From: Streptomyces sp. NBC_01381
GTDB lineage: Bacteria > Actinomycetota > Actinomycetes > Streptomycetales > Streptomycetaceae
DNA length: 64,000 nt
Assembly: GCF_026340305.1 (NCBI RefSeq)
Contig: NZ_JAPEPI010000004.1
Location: forward strand, 310,001-374,000
Reading direction: 5' to 3'
A program made the translations under genes and the position numbers. The notes below the pieces were generated by a model. That model was not told the origin of the DNA, ran no database searches, and saw only the letters and a program-made list of their open reading frames with translations. Below are positions 8,976 through 16,533 of the stretch, piece after piece. How positions within the stretch are numbered: the first letter of the stretch is position 1; the number at the start of each line of letters is the position of its first letter.

Positions 8976-10252
8976 TGCGTGTTCTGATCACCGCGGCCGG
9001 GTCGTACGGCGATGTCGCGCCGTACACCGGACTCGGCGCCCGGCTGCGCGAAGCGGGCCACGACGTCGCCCTCGCCACCCAGGAGACCTTCGCGCCGCTC
9101 GTCCGCGCCGCCGGTCTCACCTTGCGTCCGCTGCCCGCCGACCCGCACGCTTCCGGCGGCGGGAGCGGCGGCAAGCGGGAGCTGCTGCGGGCGGCCGCGT
9201 CGTTCGTACGCGAACTGGGGTCAGGGCTCGTCGACGCGGCGGAGCACGGCGGCGGCCCTGACGTACTGCTGCTGTCGACGACCACGGCCCCGCTCGGCTG
9301 GCAGCTGGCCGAGGCCATGGGCGTACCGACCCTCGGTGTGTACCTGCAACCCACGCACCCCACCCGCGAGTTCGCACCGGTCGTCAGCGGTGCCCGTTCC
9401 CTCGGCGGCCCCGGCAACCGAGCGATGGGCCGCTTCTCACTGCGGATGACGGACCGCGTCTACGCCGACGCCGTCCGGGACCTGCGCAGCCGCCTCGGCC
9501 TGCCCGCGGCCGCGCCCGGAGCCGTCCGGCGCCGGCGGGAGGAGGCCCGGTGGCCGGTCCTGCACGGCTTCAGCCCGGCTGTGGTGCCCCGGCCCGGAGA
9601 CTGGCGCGACGGCCTGGACGTCGTCGGCAACTGGTGGCCGCACCACGACCCGGGCCGCCCGCTGCCCGCCGCCCACGAGGACTTCCTGCGGGCGGGCCCG
9701 CCGCCCGTCTTCATCGGCTTCGGCAGCATGGCCGCCGGCGAGGGGGAACGGCTGAGCGAGATCGCCGTGGCCGCCCTGCGCAAGGCCGGGCTGCGCGGCG
9801 TTCTCCAGGAGGGGCGGGCGGGCCTGATGGCGTACGGCGACGACATCCTCACGGTCGACGAGGTGCCCCACGCGCTGCTCTTCCCGAGGATGGCCGCGGT
9901 CGTCCACCACGCGGGCGCGGGCACCACGGCGGCGGCGCTGCGGGCCGGGGTCCCCGCGATCCCCGTCCCCGTCATGGCCGACCAGCCGTTCTGGGCCGCC
10001 CGCGTGGCCGCCTTGGGCGCCGCCACCACGCCGATCCCCTTCAAACACCTCACTGCGGAGCGCCTGGCCGAGCAGCTGGGCGGCGCAGTGCGCGAGGACT
10101 CGCTGAAGGCGGCTGCCGGGGGCATCGCCCGCCGGATGGGCGCGGAGGACGGTGCGGGTCATGTCCTCAAGGCGGTGGAGGGGCTGGGCGCGCCCCGAAG
10201 GGGCGCGGGGAACTGCGCGACCAGCCACGACACAGCCGCAGACGAGCGATGA
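8975..10252 (+). CDS. MGT-like glycosyltransferase (GT1 fold)
   Basis: 425 aa cytoplasmic GT-B enzyme. The N-terminus RVLITAAGSYGDVAPYTGLGARL is the acceptor-domain start typical of macrolide and sterol glycosyltransferases. The C-terminal domain has the nucleotide-sugar block HHAGAGTTAAALRAGVPAIPVPVMADQPFWAARV. It starts within the stop of the TipA-like regulator, so drug-induced expression and inactivation of an antibiotic by glycosylation is plausible. The last 20 or so codons are supplied by the genomic hairpin repeat at 10189-10231, so the natural C-terminus may have been lost. The stop is one base from that of the convergent gtrA-like gene. Confidence 0.88.
   Translation: MRVLITAAGSYGDVAPYTGLGARLREAGHDVALATQETFAPLVRAAGLTLRPLPADPHASGGGSGGKRELLRAAASFVRELGSGLVDAAEHGGGPDVLLLSTTTAPLGWQLAEAMGVPTLGVYLQPTHPTREFAPVVSGARSLGGPGNRAMGRFSLRMTDRVYADAVRDLRSRLGLPAAAPGAVRRRREEARWPVLHGFSPAVVPRPGDWRDGLDVVGNWWPHHDPGRPLPAAHEDFLRAGPPPVFIGFGSMAAGEGERLSEIAVAALRKAGLRGVLQEGRAGLMAYGDDILTVDEVPHALLFPRMAAVVHHAGAGTTAAALRAGVPAIPVPVMADQPFWAARVAALGAATTPIPFKHLTAERLAEQLGGAVREDSLKAAAGGIARRMGAEDGAGHVLKAVEGLGAPRRGAGNCATSHDTAADER
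10189..10231 (+). repeat. Streptomyces-type hairpin repeat, copy 1
   Basis: CGCGCCCC-GAA-GGGGCGCG forms an 8-bp stem with a 3-base loop (10189-10207), followed by GGGAACTGCGCGACCAGCCA. The same unit recurs at 16456-16496 with only two differences over its core. Related repeats are common between Streptomyces genes and can act as terminators. Here it lies at the junction of two convergent genes but also inside the glycosyltransferase reading frame. Confidence 0.8.
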
Positions 10253-10253
10253 G

Positions 10254-10763
10254 TCAGGCGGCGTAACAGAGCACCGCGGGGTCGGCCGGGGCACCTGCCA
10301 CGGCCGCCTGCACGGTACGGACGGTGGCCGCGCCCTGCGAACGGTTCCGTGCGAAGACGACGAGCCGCAGCACCACGAACCGCGCGACACCGGCCAGCGC
10401 GGAGGCGGACAGATAGACCACCTGCTCAAGCACTGCACCGGGCGCCGCCACCAGCAGCTGCAGGACCAGCATCGCCGCACAGGTCACCGCGTACGCGGCC
10501 CCCGCGGATCCGGCCGACTGCGCATGCTGGCGCCGGGTCGCGCGCCCGCCCGCTCCGAAGGTGAAGCGGGCGTGCAGCTCGGTGGCGAGGAGCGTGGAGA
10601 CCACGGTGATCAGGGCGTTGGCCAGTACCCAGGGAATCCAGGAGGAGAGTCCCGCCACGGCGAAGCTGGAGGCGATCCCCACCCCGCCGCCGCAGAGCAC
10701 GAAGCGCGCGAAGGCGGATAAGGCGCCGGGCGCCGTCTGCTCCTGACTCTGTGCTGTCTCCAT
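10254..10763 (-). CDS. GtrA-family small membrane protein
   Basis: 169 aa with four membrane segments (about residues 18-40, 45-66, 90-112, 118-140) and the family start FARFVLCGGGVGIASSFAVAG. GtrA proteins are thought to flip or stabilise polyprenyl-linked sugars for cell-surface glycosylation. No polyprenyl-glucose synthase is adjacent, so the partner is unknown. The upstream region (10764-10961) holds two striking inverted repeats listed separately. Confidence 0.8.
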   Translation of the reverse strand: METAQSQEQTAPGALSAFARFVLCGGGVGIASSFAVAGLSSWIPWVLANALITVVSTLLATELHARFTFGAGGRATRRQHAQSAGSAGAAYAVTCAAMLVLQLLVAAPGAVLEQVVYLSASALAGVARFVVLRLVVFARNRSQGAATVRTVQAAVAGAPADPAVLCYAA

Positions 10764-10792
10764 GATCCGACCCCCTGTATTGGCTGACTTGG

Positions 10793-10889
10793 CGAACCGA
10801 GCACTGCTCGGCCTGCGGGGCGGAGGAGTGCTCGGTTCGTGGCGTCATCATGGCACATGCGTGGCGCCATAGCGAGCCATTTATGGCGC
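10793..10889 (-). promoter_or_regulatory. Two inverted repeats upstream of the GtrA gene
   Basis: A perfect 13-bp inverted repeat, CGAACCGAGCACT at 10793-10805 and AGTGCTCGGTTCG at 10827-10839, has a 21-base spacer. Just beyond it, GCGCCATA (10864-10871) and TATGGCGC (10882-10889) form an 8-bp dyad with a 10-base spacer. The first could fold as a leader hairpin of the gtrA transcript or serve as an operator; the second looks like an operator. No matching regulator gene is adjacent. Confidence 0.55.
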
Positions 10890-10961
10890 AGCCCCATGCT
10901 GGCAATGGTGCAGCTGCCGGAGTGGAGTCACGAATATGCAGGTCGGCGACTTGGTGTCGCC

Positions 10962-11711
10962 CTAGTCCACGATGGCACCACACGAGATGTTGATCTCGGT
11001 GGAGGTGATGGTGCGCGCCTGGTCGGACGCCACGAAGGCCGCGGTGGCACCCACATCGCTCAGCGTCGCCGTGCGGGGGAGGAGCGTCGCCTCCTGAAGG
11101 CCCGCGGCGATCTCCGCCGCCCCGGGAAAGCCCTCGGGCAGCGATTCGGGTACGCCTCCAGTCTTGAGGGTGACGACGCGAATGCCGGACGGGCCGAGTT
11201 CACAGGCCCACTGGCGGCGCAGCCCCTCGATGGCGTCGAGCGCGATCTTGAAGCCGCCGAGCCCCGGGAGCGTCTGCGGCCCGCCACCGCCGAACGCGAG
11301 GATCACTCCCGTACCGCGTGCGGTCATGTGGCGGGCCGCGGCCCTGGTGGTGAGGAACTGCGAGCGCATCGCGTTCGTGATCGGCCGGAGGAAGTCGCTC
11401 ACGGCGATCTCGGCCAGTGGCTGGTGCACATCGCCGTACCCGATGGCGTTGAACGAGATGTCGATGTGCCCCTCGCGCGCGGCGATGCCGTCGACGTAGG
11501 TGTCCACGGCCTGTTCGTCCAGGGCATCGACGACGCCGGTCTCCGCTACGCCGCCCTGCGCGCGGATCGCGTCGGCGACCGCGTCGAGCGTCTTGCCGGT
11601 GCGTCCTGCGAGGTGGACCCGCGCGCCCTCGCGGGTGAAGGCGCGCGCCACCGCGCCGCCGATCGGCCCTCCGGCCCCGTACAGCACGGCCACCTTGTTC
11701 TCGAGCAGCAT
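10962..11711 (-). CDS. Short-chain dehydrogenase/reductase lacking the usual Tyr
   Basis: 249 aa Rossmann protein. The cofactor turn GAGGPIGGAVARAF and the NAIG block replacing NNAG are present. At the active site the sequence is PGLGGFKIALDAIEGL, so the Tyr of YxxxK is a Leu while the Lys is kept. The same block occurs in a divergent SDR subgroup I recognise from actinobacteria, so activity may be altered rather than lost. AGGA lies seven bases before the ATG. It follows the amidohydrolase gene but a hairpin separates them, so co-transcription is uncertain. Confidence 0.8.
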   Translation of the reverse strand: MLLENKVAVLYGAGGPIGGAVARAFTREGARVHLAGRTGKTLDAVADAIRAQGGVAETGVVDALDEQAVDTYVDGIAAREGHIDISFNAIGYGDVHQPLAEIAVSDFLRPITNAMRSQFLTTRAAARHMTARGTGVILAFGGGGPQTLPGLGGFKIALDAIEGLRRQWACELGPSGIRVVTLKTGGVPESLPEGFPGAAEIAAGLQEATLLPRTATLSDVGATAAFVASDQARTITSTEINISCGAIVD

Positions 11712-11775
11712 GTCCCGGTCCTTCCTCGTGGTGCGAGTCCGGTGCGCCCGGATCTCGGAAGGTACGTCGGGACGG

Positions 11776-11801
11776 GCCGCCGGATTTCGACATCCGGCGG
11801 C
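11776..11801 (-). terminator. Hairpin terminator after the amidohydrolase gene
   Basis: GCCGCCGGAT-TTCGAC-ATCCGGCGGC gives a perfect 10-bp stem and 6-base loop, ten bases past the amidohydrolase stop. No T-run follows, which is usual for Streptomyces terminators. Confidence 0.65.
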
Positions 11802-11810
11802 GAGTCGCTG

Positions 11811-13460
11811 CTACCGCACCTCTTCACCGCCCACCACGACCAGCTCCGCACGTGTGCCGGGAATGTCCTCGGGGCGTACGCGCAGGATGTCCCGGGACAG
11901 GACGACGAAGTCGGCGAGTTTGCCGACGGTCAGGGAGCCGCGGTCGTCCTCCAGGAAGTTGGCGTACGCGGATCCCATCGTGTAGCCGTGGATCGCGGTC
12001 TCCACGTCCAGCGTCTCGCCCGGCTGCCAGGCGTCGCCGCCGCCGAGGGGGCGGCGGGTCAGGGCCGTGTAGATGCCGGCCATCGGGTCCATCTCGGCGA
12101 CGTTCCAGTCGCTGGAGAGGGCGAGCACCGCACCCGCCTCGTGCAGGCTGCGCATCGGCCAGGCCTTGTGCCAGCGCTCGGCACCGATGTTCTCGGCCCA
12201 GTCCTGGCCGGGCCCCGCGATCTCGGGGGCGCAGTGACGCGGCTGCATACAGGCGACGACACCGAGCTCGGCGAAGCGCGGCGTGTCGGCGGGGTCCAGG
12301 CATTCGACGTGGACGACCTGGTGGCGGGCGTCGCGCGGACCGTTGAGGGAGCGGGCGTGCTCGACGGCGTCCAGGACGGTGCGGATGCCGCGGTCGCCCG
12401 TGGCGTGTACGAAGCACTGGAAGCCGCGGGCGTCCAGCTTGGCGAGCAGCTCCACGAACTCGTGCGGGGGATAGAACGTGTCGCCCCGGTGGTGCCCGCA
12501 CCCGGCATAGGGCTCAAGGAGCGCGGCCGTGCGCGGCTCGACCACATCGTCGATGTACAGCTTCAGCGGTCCGACCCGCAGCCGGTCGTCGGCGAAGTCC
12601 CGCGCGGCCGCAGCGAAGTCGTCCAGGTCCGCGTCGGTCGTGCCGCGCGGATGGAAGAGCGCGGCGACGATCCGCGAGCGCAGCCGCCCTTCCGCGCGGG
12701 CGCGGCTGAACAGCGCCAGGTCGTCCAGGGAGTTCTGCGGCTCGACGACCGTGGTGATGCCGTACCCGATCGCGTCGTCCAGGCTCTTGGCCAGGCGGCC
12801 GTACTGCCGGTCGGGCGAGGCCCACGGCACGCCGAGCTCGTTCAGTGCCCGGTGGCCGTCGCGGGAGAGGCCCTTGACCGCGAAGTCCTTGATGAAACCG
12901 GTGGGTTCGCCGGTCTCCGGGTCGGTCTCGGCGCGGCCGAACGGCAGCGACGTACGGTCGCGGTCCACACCGAGGCGACGCAGCGCGGCCGTGTTGAGCC
13001 AGGCGGTGTGCACGTCGTAGCTGAGGACGAAGGCGGGGGTGTCCCCGGTGACGGGGTCGAGATCGGCGGCGTTCGGCATGCGGCCGCCGGGGATCGCGGA
13101 GTAGTCGAAGGCCTCGGCCTCGATCCAGTCGGCGTCCGGGTGGTGGTCGTGCCAGGCGCGGATGCGGTCGTGGATTTCGGCGAGGGTGCGGGCCCCGGCG
13201 AGCTGTACGCAGTCGTCGTCGGAGCCGAGGCGTACGTGGTTGTGGGCGTCGATGAAGCCCGGCAGGACAAGACGTCCGCGCCCGTCGACGACGCGGGTGC
13301 CCTGACCCGTCCAGGAGTCCGCCTCCTCGTCCGGCCCGAGCCACACGATGCGCCCGTCCCGCACGGCGAGGGCCTCGGCCGACGGGAGGTCCGGGTCGAC
13401 GGTGTGGATACGGGCGTTGCGCAGGACGAGATCGGCGGGGCCGGGGGTGGTGCTGGTCAT
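11811..13460 (-). CDS. YtcJ-type amidohydrolase (metal-dependent)
   Basis: 549 aa from the ATG at 13460, which has AGGAG ten bases upstream; a longer start at 13526 adds a His-rich stretch and is less likely. The fold is the amidohydrolase superfamily barrel: the first metal-ligand motif reads GFIDAHNH (D-A-H-N-H), ATGDRGIRTVLDAVE supplies a later His, and LSSDWNVAEMDPMAGIYTALTR sits near the C-terminus. YtcJ and N-substituted formamide deformylase are the nearest relatives I recognise. With the NCS1 permease directly upstream it probably hydrolyses an imported amide, lactam or heterocycle. Confidence 0.88.
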   Translation of the reverse strand: MTSTTPGPADLVLRNARIHTVDPDLPSAEALAVRDGRIVWLGPDEEADSWTGQGTRVVDGRGRLVLPGFIDAHNHVRLGSDDDCVQLAGARTLAEIHDRIRAWHDHHPDADWIEAEAFDYSAIPGGRMPNAADLDPVTGDTPAFVLSYDVHTAWLNTAALRRLGVDRDRTSLPFGRAETDPETGEPTGFIKDFAVKGLSRDGHRALNELGVPWASPDRQYGRLAKSLDDAIGYGITTVVEPQNSLDDLALFSRARAEGRLRSRIVAALFHPRGTTDADLDDFAAAARDFADDRLRVGPLKLYIDDVVEPRTAALLEPYAGCGHHRGDTFYPPHEFVELLAKLDARGFQCFVHATGDRGIRTVLDAVEHARSLNGPRDARHQVVHVECLDPADTPRFAELGVVACMQPRHCAPEIAGPGQDWAENIGAERWHKAWPMRSLHEAGAVLALSSDWNVAEMDPMAGIYTALTRRPLGGGDAWQPGETLDVETAIHGYTMGSAYANFLEDDRGSLTVGKLADFVVLSRDILRVRPEDIPGTRAELVVVGGEEVR

Positions 13461-13542
13461 GAGGGGTGAACTCCTGGGGTGGTGCGGATGGTGGTGCGTG
13501 TCGTGCGCCGGCGAGGGGTGCTTCACGTCGATGGGGTGTGCT

Positions 13543-14961
13543 TCATGCCGAAGTGGAGGCGGGAGCGGGGGTGGCGGCGGGGATGCTGCGGCGGGCGAGC
13601 GCCCAGTACACGAGCCCGGCGACCACCGAGCCGAGGAGCGTGAGGTCGCCGCCGCCGAGCGGTGCGACCAGGGGTCCTGTCCACAGCTCGGAGTCGCAGG
13701 TCAGCGCGGCGAAGGCCATGCCGGCGACGAGGGCGGCCATCCCGGCGGGGTGGAATCCGGCCCGGTACCAGTACGCCCCGTCGCGCCCGGTGGTGTGCAG
13801 CGCGTCCGTGTCGTAGCGGCAGCGCCGCAACAGCATGTCGGCGAGGAACACCCCGCCCCACGGCGCGAACACGATGATCAGCAGGGAGAGGAAGCTGAGC
13901 AGCGACTCGGTGAAGTCGGTCAGGAAGAGCGCGCCGAGCGAGCCGAGTGCCGTGACGACGATGCTGATGACGATGGCCTTCGCACGGCTCCAGGGGATGC
14001 CGAGCACCTGCAGGTTGAGGCTGGAGGAGTAGAGCGTGAGGATCGAGTTGGTGACCGAGCCGCCGAGCACGAGCAGCAGGAACACCGCCTGGAACCAGCC
14101 CGGAAGCAGCTTCTCTACCCCCGCGACCGCGTCCGTCATGTCGGCCTGCGTGGCGGCCGCGACCCCCGCGACGCCGAGCGCGACCGAGGAGACGAAGCCG
14201 CCGAGCGCGCCGGTGAGCGTGATGGAGCGCAGCGAGGTGTCCCGGGGCAGATAGCGGGTGTAGTCGGCGGGCATCGGCAGATACGAGAACGGCCCGGCCA
14301 GCATGACGACGAACGCCCACGTCCAGCCGGAGAAGCCCGCGCCGCCGCCCGATGCGGCGCCGAAGTCGGCGTCGGGCAGCACGAAGAGCAGCAGCACCCC
14401 GAATCCGGCGGCCAGGACGTACGCCATCCAGCGCTCGGCGAGCTGCACGGTCGCGTGCCCCCACATGGCCACTGCGAAGGTCATCACGAGGGTCACCGCG
14501 AGCGCGAGGCCACGCGCCGCGTTCCCGCCGCCCGTCCAGCCGAGGTCGGTGAAGAGGGCCTCAAGGGCGAGCGTGCCGACCACGGTGTTGACGATGGTGT
14601 AGCCGATGGAGACGACCCAGTTGAGCAGCCCGGCGGGCCAGTTCCCGAGGACGCCGAAGGCCGCCCGGGAGATGACCAGGGTCGCGGTGCCGGTCCGGAT
14701 GCCGCTGAGGCCCGCCGCGCTGATGACGAAGAACGCGAGACCGCCGATCACGACCACGGCGGTGGCCTGCCAGAAGCTGAGGCCGAAGCTGACGGCGAGG
14801 GCGCCGTTGATGACGTACGTGAAGGTCAGATTGGAGCCGAACCAGAGCCAGAACAGATCCTTGGCGCTGCCGTGCCGGTCGGCGTCGGGGATCGGGTCGA
14901 TGCCGTGGGTCTCGACGCGGAACACCTCGTCGCTGGTGACTCCTGTGGCCTGTCTTGCCAT
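13543..14961 (-). CDS. NCS1-family nucleobase/cytosine-type permease
   Basis: 472 aa with about 12 membrane segments. The N-terminal signature VETHGIDPIPDADRHGSAKDLFWLWFGSN is diagnostic of the NCS1 cytosine-purine-allantoin permease family. GAGGTG precedes the ATG. It is followed after 82 bases by the amidohydrolase gene on the same strand and is divergent from a TetR gene, so it probably imports the amidohydrolase substrate (nucleobase, hydantoin or related compound). Confidence 0.9.
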   Translation of the reverse strand: MARQATGVTSDEVFRVETHGIDPIPDADRHGSAKDLFWLWFGSNLTFTYVINGALAVSFGLSFWQATAVVVIGGLAFFVISAAGLSGIRTGTATLVISRAAFGVLGNWPAGLLNWVVSIGYTIVNTVVGTLALEALFTDLGWTGGGNAARGLALAVTLVMTFAVAMWGHATVQLAERWMAYVLAAGFGVLLLFVLPDADFGAASGGGAGFSGWTWAFVVMLAGPFSYLPMPADYTRYLPRDTSLRSITLTGALGGFVSSVALGVAGVAAATQADMTDAVAGVEKLLPGWFQAVFLLLVLGGSVTNSILTLYSSSLNLQVLGIPWSRAKAIVISIVVTALGSLGALFLTDFTESLLSFLSLLIIVFAPWGGVFLADMLLRRCRYDTDALHTTGRDGAYWYRAGFHPAGMAALVAGMAFAALTCDSELWTGPLVAPLGGGDLTLLGSVVAGLVYWALARRSIPAATPAPASTSA

Positions 14962-14990
14962 GCGGGCACCTCACTCTCCGGCACCCAGAC

Positions 14991-15027
14991 TTTGAATGCC
15001 GTTCTATGACTTTGAATGGCATTCAAA
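14991..15027. promoter_or_regulatory. Paired TetR operator between NCS1 permease and regulator
   Basis: A perfect 17-bp palindrome TTTGAATGGCATTCAAA lies at 15011-15027. Twenty bases to its left TTTGAATGCCGTTCTAT (14991-15007) is a degenerate copy with the core GAATGCCGTTC. Two sites two helical turns apart in the shared promoter region of the permease and the tetR gene are a classical TetR autoregulatory arrangement. Confidence 0.7.
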
Positions 15028-15137
15028 ATGAGGCACGGGTTAGGGGGCCGTCAAGACCCTGCGCGAAATCGGCACGGAACGGCCCGGCTAGGCTCGAGGG
15101 CGTGGAGCGGGACGCGGGAACCGGAACGGGAGCAGGC

Positions 15138-15746
15138 ATGGCACGACGGCGGGACGGGCAGGTCGCGCGGGACCGGATGCTCGAGGAGGCGATGACGGCG
15201 ATCGCCGAGAACGGCCTCGCGGCGCTCACCATGTCCGCGCTTGCCGACCGCCTGGGCACCAGCGGCGGGCACATCCTGTACTACTTCGGCAGCAAGGACC
15301 GCCTGCTCCTTGAGGCGCTGCGCTGGAGCGAGGCGGCGCTCGCCGAGGAACGCCGCGCGCTGCTCGCGGGCCGGACGGCACCGGCCCGCAAACTCGACCG
15401 CTTCCTGCGGATGTACCTGCCCGCGGGGCCGCGCGACCCCCGCTGGATGCTGTGGATCGAGCTGTGGGCGCGCGCCGGTGCGAACGAACCGCTCCGCACG
15501 GCGCAGGACGAACTGGACCACGGCTGGCAGCAGGACCTGGAGGCGCTGCTCACCCAGGGCGCGGACCGGGGCGTGCTCACCGTGGACGACGCCGCGGGCC
15601 GTGCCGGTGAACTCCTCGCGCTGCTCGACGGCCTGAGCACCCGTGTCGTCCTGGGTCAGCGCGGCGCGGACCGCGGGGGCGCGCTCGCCTCGGCGCGCTC
15701 GGCGGCCGAGCGGCTGATCGGACGGCCCGAGCCCACGGGTGCGTAG
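15138..15746 (+). CDS. TetR-family repressor of the permease/amidohydrolase genes
   Basis: 202 aa from the ATG behind GGGAGC; a GTG at 15102 is possible. The HTH lies at about residues 25-50 (LTMSALADRLGTSGGHILYYFGSKDRLL). The rest is an all-helical ligand domain of the TetR_C_6 style (RWMLWIELWARA). It is divergent from the NCS1 permease with a double palindrome between them, so it likely represses the catabolic genes and itself until the substrate appears. Confidence 0.9.
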   Translation: MARRRDGQVARDRMLEEAMTAIAENGLAALTMSALADRLGTSGGHILYYFGSKDRLLLEALRWSEAALAEERRALLAGRTAPARKLDRFLRMYLPAGPRDPRWMLWIELWARAGANEPLRTAQDELDHGWQQDLEALLTQGADRGVLTVDDAAGRAGELLALLDGLSTRVVLGQRGADRGGALASARSAAERLIGRPEPTGA

Positions 15747-15802
15747 CCCGAGCGGCCGAACGGGCAGGTCATGACCGGGCCGGAGCGTGGCAGTCTCCAG
15801 GC

Positions 15803-16039
15803 ATGACCGAAAGCGCGAACCTCCATGTGGCCCACCCTCGGATCACGGTCCTTGGCGTCAATCCCGGCCGACCCCCCTTCCGCATCGTGGAGATCGACGG
15901 CGAGGTCGTCGGCGAGGCCACGGGGCTCGTCGACGTACTGGAGGTCGCCGCCCGGGCGGGCGTCGTCGTGCACGACGCGGATGATCCGGAGGTCGTGCAC
16001 TGGGTGGGCGGCGACAAGTTCAAGTGGAAGCCGAGCTGA
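15803..16039 (+). CDS. Small conserved protein of unknown function
   Basis: 78 aa, acidic then Lys-rich at the end (GGDKFKWKPS), no membrane segment or signal peptide. The sequence has a regular beta/alpha pattern (ITVLGVNP, FRIVEIDGEVVGEATGLVDVLEVAARAGVVVHD) that looks like a single folded domain. I do not recognise the family. It stands alone between the TetR gene and a convergent small gene. Confidence 0.7.
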   Translation: MTESANLHVAHPRITVLGVNPGRPPFRIVEIDGEVVGEATGLVDVLEVAARAGVVVHDADDPEVVHWVGGDKFKWKPS

Positions 16040-16044
16040 CAGGG

Positions 16045-16332
16045 TCAAGTGGAGGCAGAGCTGGAGACGGCGGACCCGGTGACGGGGGAGCCGTCGTCAC
16101 CGCACGGCGTGGGAGGGTGCGGATCGAGGTCGTAGATCCTTGCGAGCAGCTCGGCCTCGTTGCCCGTCAGGCCCGCGCGGCGCAGCGCCTCGTCGGCCTC
16201 CGCCATCGGTCCGGCGAGCAGCGAGGCCGCGGCGGCCGTCGGGACGGGACCCGTCAGGGCCGCACGTGCGGTGTGCAGCAGCCGCAAGCAGGCCTGGGCG
16301 GCGGCCAGTTCCGGGGTCGGCGTGCTGGTCAT
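16045..16332 (-). CDS. Small helical protein of unknown function
   Basis: 95 aa from the ATG at 16332, which has GGAG seven bases upstream; longer in-frame extensions run into the hairpin repeat and are unlikely. The sequence is mostly helical (PELAAAQACLRLLHTARAAL, MAEADEALRRAGLTGNEAELLARIYDLD) and ends in a Ser/Thr tail. I do not recognise it. It lies downstream of the P450 gene on the same strand, with the repeat at 16456 between. Confidence 0.6.
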   Translation of the reverse strand: MTSTPTPELAAAQACLRLLHTARAALTGPVPTAAAASLLAGPMAEADEALRRAGLTGNEAELLARIYDLDPHPPTPCGDDGSPVTGSAVSSSAST

Positions 16333-16455
16333 GGCAGAGCTCCTTAGCGCGGGTCGGTCCGGCCGGCGGTCGCACCGGCGGACCTTCCACTCTTGCGCAT
16401 GGGTCTGACAATCGCGGTTGTACGCGGTCGTGTCGAAGTCCGCTACGGGGCGGCA

Positions 16456-16496
16456 GCGCCCCGTAGGGGCGCGGGGAACTGCGCGACAAGCCACGA
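16456..16496 (+). repeat. Streptomyces-type hairpin repeat, copy 2
   Basis: GCGCCCC-GTA-GGGGCGC (16456-16472) then GGGGAACTGCGCGACAAGCC. The core differs from copy 1 at 10189-10231 by two bases (GAA to GTA in the loop; ACC to ACA). It fills most of the 201-base gap 16333-16533 downstream of the P450 gene and may end that transcript. Confidence 0.8.
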
Positions 16497-16533
16497 CGAA
16501 CCCGCAGCCGAATACCGCACTTCCCGCGGAGCG

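Noticed and set aside
10839..13469. Long open frame on the plus strand opposite the SDR and amidohydrolase genes
   Set aside because: High G+C keeps antisense frames open; the sequence is Arg/Gly/Val-rich with no family match, while the minus strand has well-conserved enzymes.
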